From NCBI GenBank assembly GCA_937892225.1, contig CALAUH010000027.1, positions 1 to 18,605 on the forward strand: a stretch of 18,605 bases of DNA, read 5' to 3'. A model generated the notes under the pieces. That model worked only from the letters and a program-made list of their open reading frames with translations, was not told the DNA's origin and searched no databases. This DNA is from an uncultured Treponema sp. Its GTDB lineage: Bacteria > Spirochaetota > Spirochaetia > Treponematales > Treponemataceae. Position 1 is the first letter of the stretch; every line of letters begins with the position of its first letter. Of the stretch, positions 1-7,393 are shown piece by piece. Position numbers and translations under genes: made by a program.

Positions 1-2159
1 CCTTCAAGAACAACTTTTGTTCCTGGAGCAGCCCATGCAGCATCAAGAACTTCTACACATTCTTTATCGCCATCTTTGTAATCTCCGGCTAAAAGCATAC
101 CGCGGCTTTCAACACCACGCATTGTACGAGGAGCAAGGTTTTCTGCAATGATAACGTGTTTACCAAGCAATTCTTCTTCTTTCAAATACATGCGAAGTCC
201 AGACTGAATTGTACGAGGAGTTCCAGAACCGTCATCCATAGTTTCAATGTAAAGTTTTTCACCTTCTGGATTTGGCTTAACGTCAACAATTTTTGCAACT
301 GTAAGGTTGATGTTTTTATTAAAGAATTCAATCTGCTGTTCTGGAGTAAGAGCAGGTTTTGGTTCTTCCTTTTTCTTATCTTTTTTATTTTTATCCTTTT
401 TATCCCCTGCATCCCCGTTACTCTTGTTCTGTTTTCCACTGTAACGTTCGCGAAGTTCAAGCATAGTTTTCTGATCAAGAGGCTTAAAGTAAACTTCTGT
501 TGGACCAACTTTATCAAGGCCTGTAGTTTCACCAAGATTTGACCAGTTGTAACCAGGTTTTGTTTCCATGCCGACTTTCTTTTCTTCAATTGTTTTACCA
601 AAGTAAGACATGATAATCTGAGTATACTGTGGCATGTAAGGATTAAGCATAATCATCAAGTCTTTGATTACATAGCAAAGGTTGTGGATAAGACTTGCAC
701 ATGCAGCAGGATCTGATTCTCTTGTTTTCCAAGGTTCTGCGGCCTGGAACTTTTTATTACAAATATCAGATATTTCAAAGATTGAATGGAAAGCGTCTTT
801 CAAGTTTGCCCATTCCAAATCTTCTGTGATTTTAGCTTCAAGTTCTTTTACCTGTTTCCAGAGTTCTTCATCAACTGGAGCGTCAGGAATGTTTCCTTCA
901 AAGTATTTATTTACGAATAAAAGTGTACGGTTTACAAGGTTTCCAAGGTTACCAATAAGCTCCCCGTTCAACTTTTCCATAAAGTCTTTCCATGTGAACT
1001 GATAATCCTGTTTTTCTGGACGGTTGTAGAAGATGTAGAAACGCCAAGCATCAGCTGGAATACCAGTTTCAATTGCATCAGAACCGAATACACCAACACC
1101 ACGAGATTTAGAGAATTTACCGTCTTCGTAGTTCAAATATTCTGTTGAAGACATGTGATGAAGCTTTGTCCAGTTATGAGCAGAACCAAGCAATGTACAT
1201 GGGAATACAACAGTGTGGAAAGGAATGTTGTCTTTTCCAATGAACTGGAACAAATCAACTTTTTCCTTGCCTTTTGCTTCTTCACTTTCTTCCGGACACC
1301 ACCAAGATTTCCAGTCAAATCCGCCACGTCCAGATTTAATCAATTCATCTGCAAGCTGTTTTGTAATAGAAAGATAACCGATTGGAGCATTGAACCAAAC
1401 GTAGAAAACTTTATCTTCATAACCAGCTTTTGGAACTGGAATACCCCACTTTAAGTCACGGGTAATAGAACGTTCCTGAAGACCGTCGCGAATCCAGGCT
1501 TTTGTCATGTTGATTGCATTGTCAGACCAGCGGCCTTCTTTAGAAGCTTTATCCATCCAAGCATCAAGTTTGTCTGAAAGTGCTGGAAGGTCGATATATA
1601 AATGTTTTGTTTCACGAACTTCTGGAGTATTTCCACAAGTGTGACATTTTGGATCTTTAAGTTCGATTGGATCAAGCAAAGTACCACATTCATCACACTG
1701 GTCACCGCGAGCTTTTGTAGAACCACATTTTGGACAAGTTCCGTCAACATAGCGGTCAGCAAGGAACATGTTACAGTGAGTACAGAAAAGCTGTTTATTT
1801 GTTTTTTCTTTGATTAAACCGGCAGCATCCAAGTCGTTGAAAAGACCTTGAGTAATTTCTGTACACTGTTCATTAGATGTACGACCGAATTTATCAAAGT
1901 TGATATTGAACCATTTATAGATTTTTGTGTGTTCCTGATAATAATGATTACATAAAGAACGAGGATCTTTTCCTTCTTCCAAAGCCTTTGTTTCAGTTGC
2001 AGTACCATATTCATCTGTACCACAAACATAAAGTGTATCGTAACCACGGCTGCGGCAGAAACGGGCAAAAACATCACCAGAAAGAGATTGAATAATGTTT
2101 CCTAAGTGTGGAATATTGTTTACATAAGGTAAAGCGGCTGTAATAAGACGTCTGTTCAT
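1..2159 (-). CDS. metG: Methionyl-tRNA synthetase (3' end beyond window)
   Basis: Class I aminoacyl-tRNA synthetase that charges tRNA-Met with methionine in the cytoplasm. I translated about 719 codons from the ATG at 2159, which is preceded by AAGGA about 6 nt upstream. Visible in order: the N-terminal MNRRLITAALPYVNN block followed by HLGN (the HIGH signature), four CxxC zinc knuckles (CTHC, CPKC, CDEC, CHTC), and KFSKSRG (the KMSKS loop with Phe in place of Met, a variant I recall from eukaryote-like and spirochaetal MetRS). After these come the helical anticodon-binding domain, a Lys/Glu-rich low-complexity linker at about 360-430, and a C-terminal EMAPII/Trbp111-type tRNA-binding domain reading through GMLLAGDYKD to VVLEG at the left edge. 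The reading frame is open throughout. Only the extreme C-terminus is outside the window. It stands alone on the minus strand, divergent from dgt. Confidence 0.97.
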   Translation of the reverse strand, partial: MNRRLITAALPYVNNIPHLGNIIQSLSGDVFARFCRSRGYDTLYVCGTDEYGTATETKALEEGKDPRSLCNHYYQEHTKIYKWFNINFDKFGRTSNEQCTEITQGLFNDLDAAGLIKEKTNKQLFCTHCNMFLADRYVDGTCPKCGSTKARGDQCDECGTLLDPIELKDPKCHTCGNTPEVRETKHLYIDLPALSDKLDAWMDKASKEGRWSDNAINMTKAWIRDGLQERSITRDLKWGIPVPKAGYEDKVFYVWFNAPIGYLSITKQLADELIKSGRGGFDWKSWWCPEESEEAKGKEKVDLFQFIGKDNIPFHTVVFPCTLLGSAHNWTKLHHMSSTEYLNYEDGKFSKSRGVGVFGSDAIETGIPADAWRFYIFYNRPEKQDYQFTWKDFMEKLNGELIGNLGNLVNRTLLFVNKYFEGNIPDAPVDEELWKQVKELEAKITEDLEWANLKDAFHSIFEISDICNKKFQAAEPWKTRESDPAACASLIHNLCYVIKDLMIMLNPYMPQYTQIIMSYFGKTIEEKKVGMETKPGYNWSNLGETTGLDKVGPTEVYFKPLDQKTMLELRERYSGKQNKSNGDAGDKKDKNKKDKKKEEPKPALTPEQQIEFFNKNINLTVAKIVDVKPNPEGEKLYIETMDDGSGTPRTIQSGLRMYLKEEELLGKHVIIAENLAPRTMRGVESRGMLLAGDYKDGDKECVEVLDAAWAAPGTKVVLE

Positions 2160-2180
2160 TTTAGTTCCTTTTTTATAGCC

Positions 2181-2228
2181 ACAGATGAACACTGATGAAC
2201 ACAGATAATATGTGTTAATTTTTGTTCA
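2181..2228. repeat. Decamer tandem repeat with inverted arm (REP-like element)
   Basis: Three consecutive decamers in exact 10-bp register from 2181 read ACAGATGAAC, ACTGATGAAC and ACAGATAATA. They are followed by a partly inverted copy. AACACA (2198-2203) pairs with TGTGTT (2211-2216) around a 7-nt loop, and GTTCA at 2224-2228 complements the TGAAC in the repeats. I recall similar CACAGATGAACACAGAT-type intergenic repeats from many bacterial genomes, including spirochaetes. Lying directly upstream of metG, it would sit in or next to the metG leader or promoter. Confidence 0.5.
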
Positions 2229-2399
2229 CTTGAAGCAAAATTTTAAAGTTATTTTAGCGTTTTTTAACTGTTTATACAATAAAGACATAGTTTATCAGTT
2301 ATCTATTATTTAAATTGAATATTAATTTTTGTAACTAAATAAAAGAATAATTGTTGATATAGTAGATTCCTAAACAAAAATACTAGAATATTAAACAAC

Positions 2400-2441
2400 A
2401 AAGACTGCCAATTTTCTCCTTTATTTGGCAGTCTTTTTTTT
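2400..2441 (+). terminator. Orphan Rho-independent terminator upstream of dgt
   Basis: A perfect 12-bp stem, AAAGACTGCCAA (2400-2411) with TTGGCAGTCTTT (2425-2436), has a 13-nt loop and runs into a T-tract ending at 2441. It points along the plus strand, but the only gene to its left (metG) is on the minus strand. It therefore ends either an unannotated transcript from about 2220-2400 or acts as an insulator or attenuator for dgt. I could not identify a convincing promoter in 2220-2390. Confidence 0.8.
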
Positions 2442-2468
2442 ATGGAAAAATATTTAAAATGATATTAT
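2439..2468 (+). promoter_or_regulatory. Candidate dgt promoter (leaderless)
   Basis: A -10-like TATTAT (2463-2468) lies 9 nt before the dgt ATG. A weak -35-like TTTATG (2439-2444) sits 18 bp upstream and begins inside the terminator T-tract. There is no Shine-Dalgarno sequence before the ATG. The spacing predicts transcription starting at or within a few bases of the start codon. The -35 match is poor (3 of 6), so this is a moderate call. Confidence 0.45.
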
Positions 2469-2477
2469 TCTATTCTT

Positions 2478-3764
2478 ATGAAAGATGCATTTAAAAATTT
2501 AGCCTGTAATGAACAAAATGAAAAATGGGAACAGGCAATAAAAAGAGAGATTCCAATCTATTCTAGAAATAACGATATCCGTTCAGAATTTGAAAGAGAT
2601 TATACACGAATATTACACTGTGAAGCATACAGAAGATTAAAACACAAAACACAAGTTTTCTTTGCTCCTCACAATGATCATATCTGTACAAGAATGGAAC
2701 ACGTAAGTCATGTTGCTTCAGTTGCTTCTACAATTTCAAAATATTTAGGATTAAACGAACAACTTGCCACAGCAATTGCAACAGGTCACGATATTGGACA
2801 TGCACCTTTTGGTCATCACGGAGAAAATTGTCTTAACAATCTTCTTGAACAAAAAGAAGGACAGAATGCTCCAAAAAAATTCTGGCACGAAAGAAACAGT
2901 TTATTTTTTGCTGATTATATCGAAGCTTTACCAGATCCAAACGGAATTGAACAGCCTTTAAATTTAACTTATGCAGTAAGAGACGGTTTAATCTGTCACT
3001 GTGGAGAAATTGATCAGCAGGGTATTATTCCAAGAAATCAGGCAATTGATTTATATTCAATGAAGCGTCCGGGCATTACACAGCCTTTTACATGGGAAGG
3101 ATGTGTCGTAAAAATTGCAGATAAAATCGCCTATTTAGGAAGAGATTTAGAAGATGCACGAGCCTATTCTATTCTAGACATGACTGCTTATCGTCAGCTA
3201 AGAGAAATTGTCGGTTCAACATTAGGATTTGAAAAAAAAGGTGCTCATGCATTAAGAAGCGGAAAAGCTATTAATACAACAGTTTTAATAAATGATTTAA
3301 TCGTAGATTTATGTGAACAAAGCTCGCCTGAAAAAGGATTATGTTTTTCTGATGAATATTTTAAATTTATACTTGAACTTAAGAAGTTTAATTTTGCAAA
3401 TATTTATAATAACTGGCGTCTTTCGGAATTTGCAATTTATGCAGAAAATATAATTAAGACTCTTTTCAGAACTTTACAGAAAGCTCAGATGTTTGTAAAA
3501 AGCGGAAGAGTTTGTCAGGTTTTAAAAACTTATCCAAAACTCTGTTCAACATTTGAAGACTGGTTAATAAAACATTCAAATTATAAATCCTGGTCTGTAG
3601 AAAAACGCTCTTTTATAGACAAAAAAAGCATTTTTCATTATAACACACCAGTTATTTTTGATATAAATGATGATGAATCTTATACAAAATGTATAATTGA
3701 ATTTATATCAGGAATGACAGATCAGTTTGCCATCCAGGTTTATGAAGAAATAATTACTTTCTAA
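2478..3764 (+). CDS. dgt: Deoxyguanosinetriphosphate triphosphohydrolase-like protein
   Basis: HD-superfamily dNTP triphosphohydrolase, which cleaves dGTP (or other dNTPs) to the deoxynucleoside and inorganic triphosphate and so tunes the dNTP pool. The 428 residues carry the family N-terminal block RTxFxxDxxRI/FRRLxxKTQVF as FERDYTRILHCEAYRRLKHK then TQVF, the metal-binding H in RMEHVSHV, the HD pair in ATGHDIGHAPFGHHGE, and the last metal-binding Asp in KIADKIAYLGRDLEDA. The length is usual for type-2 dGTPase-like proteins. No Shine-Dalgarno precedes this ATG and no upstream in-frame start is better, so it is probably translated from a leaderless mRNA. Its stop lies 2 bp from the stop of the convergent ACT gene. 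Substrate preference cannot be read from the sequence. Confidence 0.95.
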   Translation: MKDAFKNLACNEQNEKWEQAIKREIPIYSRNNDIRSEFERDYTRILHCEAYRRLKHKTQVFFAPHNDHICTRMEHVSHVASVASTISKYLGLNEQLATAIATGHDIGHAPFGHHGENCLNNLLEQKEGQNAPKKFWHERNSLFFADYIEALPDPNGIEQPLNLTYAVRDGLICHCGEIDQQGIIPRNQAIDLYSMKRPGITQPFTWEGCVVKIADKIAYLGRDLEDARAYSILDMTAYRQLREIVGSTLGFEKKGAHALRSGKAINTTVLINDLIVDLCEQSSPEKGLCFSDEYFKFILELKKFNFANIYNNWRLSEFAIYAENIIKTLFRTLQKAQMFVKSGRVCQVLKTYPKLCSTFEDWLIKHSNYKSWSVEKRSFIDKKSIFHYNTPVIFDINDDESYTKCIIEFISGMTDQFAIQVYEEIITF

Positions 3765-3766
3765 AA

Positions 3767-4036
3767 TTAAACACGATGCATAGAACTGAATACTTTTTCA
3801 TTCATAATGTTAATTTCTACACCAAGAGTTTCTGCCTGTTTAGTCATTTCAGTTCTTAATTCATCAATAGAAATATCTGATTTATCCAATTCTACCATCA
3901 TCATCATTACAAAATTACCAGAAAGAATTGTCTGTGTAATATCTGCAATATTGATTGAATGTTCAGAAAGGAATTGTGTTACTTTTGCAATAATTCCAAC
4001 TTTATCAGATCCTACTACAGTTATAATTGCGTTCAT
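3767..4036 (-). CDS. ACT-domain protein, UPF0237 family
   Basis: A small 89-residue protein made almost entirely of one ACT domain (beta-alpha-beta-beta-alpha-beta). It opens with MNAIITVVGSDKVGIIAKVT, the VxGxDxxGI ligand-loop signature, and has a Met-rich strand FVMMMMVEL. This matches the single-domain UPF0237 family, which is related to the GcvR ACT domains. ACT domains usually bind amino acids or small ligands and regulate a partner; no catalytic residues are expected. The start is supported by AGGAGA about 5 nt upstream. It lies 19 bp downstream of the ornithine carbamoyltransferase gene on the same strand and is probably co-transcribed, so sensing an amino acid linked to arginine metabolism is a reasonable but unproven idea. 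Confidence 0.9.
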   Translation of the reverse strand: MNAIITVVGSDKVGIIAKVTQFLSEHSINIADITQTILSGNFVMMMMVELDKSDISIDELRTEMTKQAETLGVEINIMNEKVFSSMHRV

Positions 4037-4055
4037 ATATTCTCCTAAACTCTTA

Positions 4056-5048
4056 TTAAAAATTATTTCCTAATGTTGCTGCAATAACGGCTTTGATTGT
4101 ATGCATTCTGTTTTCTGCTTCATCAAAAACTACTGACTGCTTACTTTCAAAAACTTCATCTGTAACTTCCATTGCATTTAATCCAAATTTCTGACCGATT
4201 TCTTTACCAATCTTTGTATTTAAATCATGGAATGATGGTAAATCATGCATAAAAATTGCTGTTTTTTTAGCATTCTGCATAATCTTTTTATTTACCTGAT
4301 ATGGTTTTAAATCATTAATTCTTTCTGCCCAAATTTCATCTGGTTCACCCATACTAACCCATACATCAGTATAAATGATATCAGCATCTTTTGAAGCTTT
4401 ATTTACATCTTCTTCAAAATCAATTTTTCCACCGCTTTCTTTACACCATTTATTACATTCATTGATTAAATCTTTTGAAGGTAAATATTTTTTTGGTGTA
4501 CATAAAGTTAACTGCAAGCCTAATTTTGAACAAACAATGCACAATGAATTTCCAATGTTATAACGTGCATCACCAAAATAAACTAATTTTAATCCTTTAA
4601 GTTTTCCAAAATGTTCTCTGATTGTTAACATATCTGCAAGCATTTGTGTAGGATGATATTCATTTGTTAAACCATTCCATACTACAACACCAGAATATTT
4701 TGCAAGGTCTTCTACAATTGTCTGTTCAAAACCTCTATATTCAATACCGTCGAACATTCTTCCAAGAACTCTTGCTGTATCTGCAATACTTTCTTTTTTG
4801 CCAATCTGAGAACCTTCTGCTAAATATGTTGTACAAATTCCTAAATCGTGAGCTGCTACTTCAAAAGCACATCTTGTACGAGTACTTGTTTTTTCAAAAA
4901 TTAAAGCAATATTTTTACCGCGATGAATATCTACAGGAATACCCTTCTTCTTTTTTTCTTTTAAATCTGAGGCTAAATCTAATAAACTGATAATCTCTTC
5001 CGGTGTAAAATCTTTTAATGTAAGAAAATTTCTTCCCTTTAAATCCAT
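4056..5048 (-). CDS. argF: Ornithine carbamoyltransferase, with variant HDLP motif
   Basis: Transfers a carbamoyl group between carbamoyl phosphate and ornithine to give citrulline. It is the anabolic step of arginine synthesis or, in reverse, the arginine deiminase pathway (arcB). At 330 residues it is of standard length. It has STRTR (55-59) for carbamoyl phosphate, HPTQ (132-135), DVWVSMG (228-234) for ornithine, and the C-terminal ENRMHTIKA. The normally conserved HCLP motif reads HDLP here (268-271), placing Asp where the ornithine-contacting Cys is expected; the codon is GAT. The start is preceded by GGCGG. No other arg or arc gene is in the window, so the physiological direction is undetermined. 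The ACT-domain gene follows 19 bp downstream. Confidence 0.93.
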   Translation of the reverse strand: MDLKGRNFLTLKDFTPEEIISLLDLASDLKEKKKKGIPVDIHRGKNIALIFEKTSTRTRCAFEVAAHDLGICTTYLAEGSQIGKKESIADTARVLGRMFDGIEYRGFEQTIVEDLAKYSGVVVWNGLTNEYHPTQMLADMLTIREHFGKLKGLKLVYFGDARYNIGNSLCIVCSKLGLQLTLCTPKKYLPSKDLINECNKWCKESGGKIDFEEDVNKASKDADIIYTDVWVSMGEPDEIWAERINDLKPYQVNKKIMQNAKKTAIFMHDLPSFHDLNTKIGKEIGQKFGLNAMEVTDEVFESKQSVVFDEAENRMHTIKAVIAATLGNNF

Positions 5049-5068
5049 AGCATTACCGCCTGCAATTT

Positions 5069-5098
5069 ATAATAAAGCATTATCATATCAGATTTTAA
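5069..5098 (-). promoter_or_regulatory. Candidate argF promoter
   Basis: On the minus strand TTAAAA (5098-5093) is separated by 18 bp from TATTAT (5074-5069). That leaves a leader of about 12 nt before the ATG at 5048, containing the GGCGG ribosome-binding site. It is the best -35/-10 pair in the 76-bp gap between the HAD gene stop and argF. The call rests on consensus similarity alone. Confidence 0.4.
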
Positions 5099-5124
5099 TA
5101 AAAAGGTTAATAGAGAAAGTTTTA

Positions 5125-5778
5125 TTATGAGAAAATAAAATCTGTCATATCTTTTAAAGAATCAAATATTTTCCAGCACATTGATTCAATTTCTTTTGTC
5201 GGTTTGATTTTATCTGGAATCATTATAACTTTCATTCCGGCCTGATATGCACTTTTAATACCGTTCGGACTGTCTTCTATTGCAACACATTCTGATGGTA
5301 ACAATCCAAAAGAATCACATGCTTTTAAATAGGTTTCCGGCTTCGGTTTACTGTGTTCAACCATATCTCCAGTTATCATTTTTTCAAAATAATTTATAAC
5401 GCCGGTATTAGTTAACTGTCTTTTGACAGTCGGTCCTTTTGTAGAAGATGCAAGTCCTATTTTGTATTCTTTGCTAAGTCTTTCTAAAGATTCTTTTGCA
5501 TATGGTAAAAGCGGAATTCCAGAACTAAATTCTATCTGATGAAATAATTCACTTGTTAAATTCAAAAATGCTTCAGAATCAAAATCATTTCCATATACTT
5601 GTTTTAAGATTGATTTTGTATCATTTAAATTTGTTCCTCTGCATAAATTAATTACATCTTCTTTTACTTTTGGAAGATTCATCTGTTCAGAGGCTTTAAT
5701 CCATGTAATATCAGAAATACTTTCAGAATCTAAAATGATTCCGTCCATATCAAAAATAAATGCTTTTATTCCACACAT
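5125..5778 (-). CDS. HAD-superfamily phosphatase / beta-phosphoglucomutase-like
   Basis: Subfamily IA haloacid dehalogenase-like hydrolase of 217 residues. Motif I is FDMDGIILDSE (nucleophile D10 and acid/base D12), motif II GLASSTKG (about 109-115), motif III SKPKPETYL (K144) and motif IV VAIEDSPNG (E168, D169). The helical cap lies between motifs I and II, as in beta-phosphoglucomutase and phosphoglycolate phosphatase. The substrate cannot be fixed; a small sugar phosphate is typical of the group. The ATG overlaps the last 13 bp of the kinase gene upstream, so translation is probably coupled, and it is the last gene of the FHA-phosphoesterase-kinase-HAD operon. No GC-rich terminator is visible downstream. 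Confidence 0.92.
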   Translation of the reverse strand: MCGIKAFIFDMDGIILDSESISDITWIKASEQMNLPKVKEDVINLCRGTNLNDTKSILKQVYGNDFDSEAFLNLTSELFHQIEFSSGIPLLPYAKESLERLSKEYKIGLASSTKGPTVKRQLTNTGVINYFEKMITGDMVEHSKPKPETYLKACDSFGLLPSECVAIEDSPNGIKSAYQAGMKVIMIPDKIKPTKEIESMCWKIFDSLKDMTDFIFS

Positions 5779-7391
5779 TTTAATTCATAAGTAATGTACA
5801 ATCTATCCTGATACCAGTCAATTAATAAAGAGAAAATTTCATCTTTATATCCTTCACATGAAGCTTTAATTTTCCAGACTGTTCCTGTTTTCAATTCATC
5901 AAGAGGAACTTTATTAATATCAATCCAGTTTCCATTATAAAGAATTGTGATTTTAGCTTTATCAGAAATATCAATACCAGTTTTATCATCTTGAACAAAT
6001 GTTTTAATTTCCAGATTTCGTTTTTCGTTTTTCAATAAGTCACATTCAAGACACATAGCATCATCTTTAACTGTAAAAGATTTCCACCAGATATAAGGCC
6101 CCGCAACTACTTTTACACGATAATCACCATGCTTTAAAAATACGTCTGTCGTATTATATTTTACATTTTTAGAATTTGAACTGATTACATCAATTGTTGG
6201 AGATTTAAATAAATTTTCAAATCTTCTTGATCCTTTTACTGCAAAATTTCGAGCTGTATTTCTAACTTCTGGAATTTCTTTTCCATCATTTTCAAAGAAA
6301 AAAGCTTTAATCGGCAAATCAAGATTTTTCGAAAGTGCACGAGGAATTTCTATTTCAACATTAACAGGTGTATATATTTTCTTTAAAACTGTTCTATGAA
6401 AAAATCCTGTTTCCCATAATCCAAATAAAATTAAACCAAGAAGAATGATTGTTATAAAAATATTTTTAACTCTTCTAATGATTTTATCTTTTGTTTCAAT
6501 ATTCTGATATGTATAAGTATTAGAAGTTGCAACAGATTTTGCTATCTGAACTCTTAATTCATGAGTATCGTAATGTTTTAGAATTCGTTTTACTGCTTTT
6601 AAAACAGAATCTATAGATTTAAATCTGTCTTTTGCTTTTGGACGAATCATTTTATGAATAAGTTTCTGAACTTTTACAGGAATAGTTTTATCTATACTTC
6701 TAGGTTTTATATATTTTCCTTTTTTAATAATATTTAATGTCTCTATAGATAAAGTTCCAGGATATGGTTTTGTTCCTGTAATCATTTCATAAAACATAAT
6801 TCCTAAAGCATAAATATCTGCCCTTCTGTCAACAGAGGCTGTATCTTTAAATTGTTCAGGCGGCATATAAGCCGGAGTTCCAAGCATTGTTCCAGCTTTA
6901 GTAGAATCTTCATCATCCTGGGAATCACTTGCAATACCAAAATCTGCTAATTTGATTTCACCTCTTTTTGAAATCAAGATATTTCCAGGCTTTATATCTC
7001 TGTGTACTATATCTTTAGAATGAGCATATTTTAAAGCATAACATGAATCCTGAATTATGAGTAAAGCAATCGGTAAAGGCAAAACTGTCTGTTTTTTTAA
7101 CAAACTGTCTACAGACATTCCGTCTACAAGTTCCTCTACCATAAAACGATAACTGCCTTCTGAAAAATAATCGAATAAATGAACAATATACGGACTTTGT
7201 AAATCAAGTAAAATCTGTGCTTCTTTCTTAAATCTGGCTGCATCAGAGTTTTTTCTATTCGACATCTTTTTAATTACAACATATCTTTTTAAAGACGGAT
7301 GAACAGCTTTATAAACAACCCCCATTCCGCCTTTTGCAATAACGTCTACAACTTTATATTTTCCAATCAATTTAGGCATTTCACCAGTCAT
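5766..7391 (-). CDS. Membrane-anchored Ser/Thr protein kinase (Hanks type)
   Basis: A 541-residue eukaryote-like kinase. The catalytic domain (about 10-275) is complete: Gly-rich loop IAKGGMGVVYKA, VVIKK with K41, HRDIKPGN (D132, K134, N137), DFG at 150-152, the activation segment ending GTPAYMPPEQ, and DRRADIYALG. One hydrophobic segment (about 311-330, IFITIILLGLILFGLW) follows, then about 200 residues predicted outside the membrane that contain no PASTA repeats and match nothing I recognise. The layout is that of a transmembrane sensor kinase. The start is set by GGAG inside the end of the upstream phosphoesterase gene. Operon partners (FHA domain, phosphoesterase) suggest a local phospho-signalling circuit; the ligand and targets are unknown. 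Confidence 0.95.
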   Translation of the reverse strand: MTGEMPKLIGKYKVVDVIAKGGMGVVYKAVHPSLKRYVVIKKMSNRKNSDAARFKKEAQILLDLQSPYIVHLFDYFSEGSYRFMVEELVDGMSVDSLLKKQTVLPLPIALLIIQDSCYALKYAHSKDIVHRDIKPGNILISKRGEIKLADFGIASDSQDDEDSTKAGTMLGTPAYMPPEQFKDTASVDRRADIYALGIMFYEMITGTKPYPGTLSIETLNIIKKGKYIKPRSIDKTIPVKVQKLIHKMIRPKAKDRFKSIDSVLKAVKRILKHYDTHELRVQIAKSVATSNTYTYQNIETKDKIIRRVKNIFITIILLGLILFGLWETGFFHRTVLKKIYTPVNVEIEIPRALSKNLDLPIKAFFFENDGKEIPEVRNTARNFAVKGSRRFENLFKSPTIDVISSNSKNVKYNTTDVFLKHGDYRVKVVAGPYIWWKSFTVKDDAMCLECDLLKNEKRNLEIKTFVQDDKTGIDISDKAKITILYNGNWIDINKVPLDELKTGTVWKIKASCEGYKDEIFSLLIDWYQDRLYITYELKCVE

Positions 7392-7393
7392 TT

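Noticed and set aside
1087..1101. MetRS KFSKS in place of KMSKS as a possible defect
   Set aside because: Phe at this position is an accepted variant of the loop in a large branch of MetRS enzymes; the rest of the motif is intact.
156..1817. Several open frames on the plus strand opposite metG
   Set aside because: They are antisense shadows of a fully conserved synthetase, rich in Phe/Ser, with no ribosome-binding sites or domains.
2181..2228. Decamer repeats as a CRISPR fragment
   Set aside because: Units are 10 bp and contiguous, without spacers and without cas genes.
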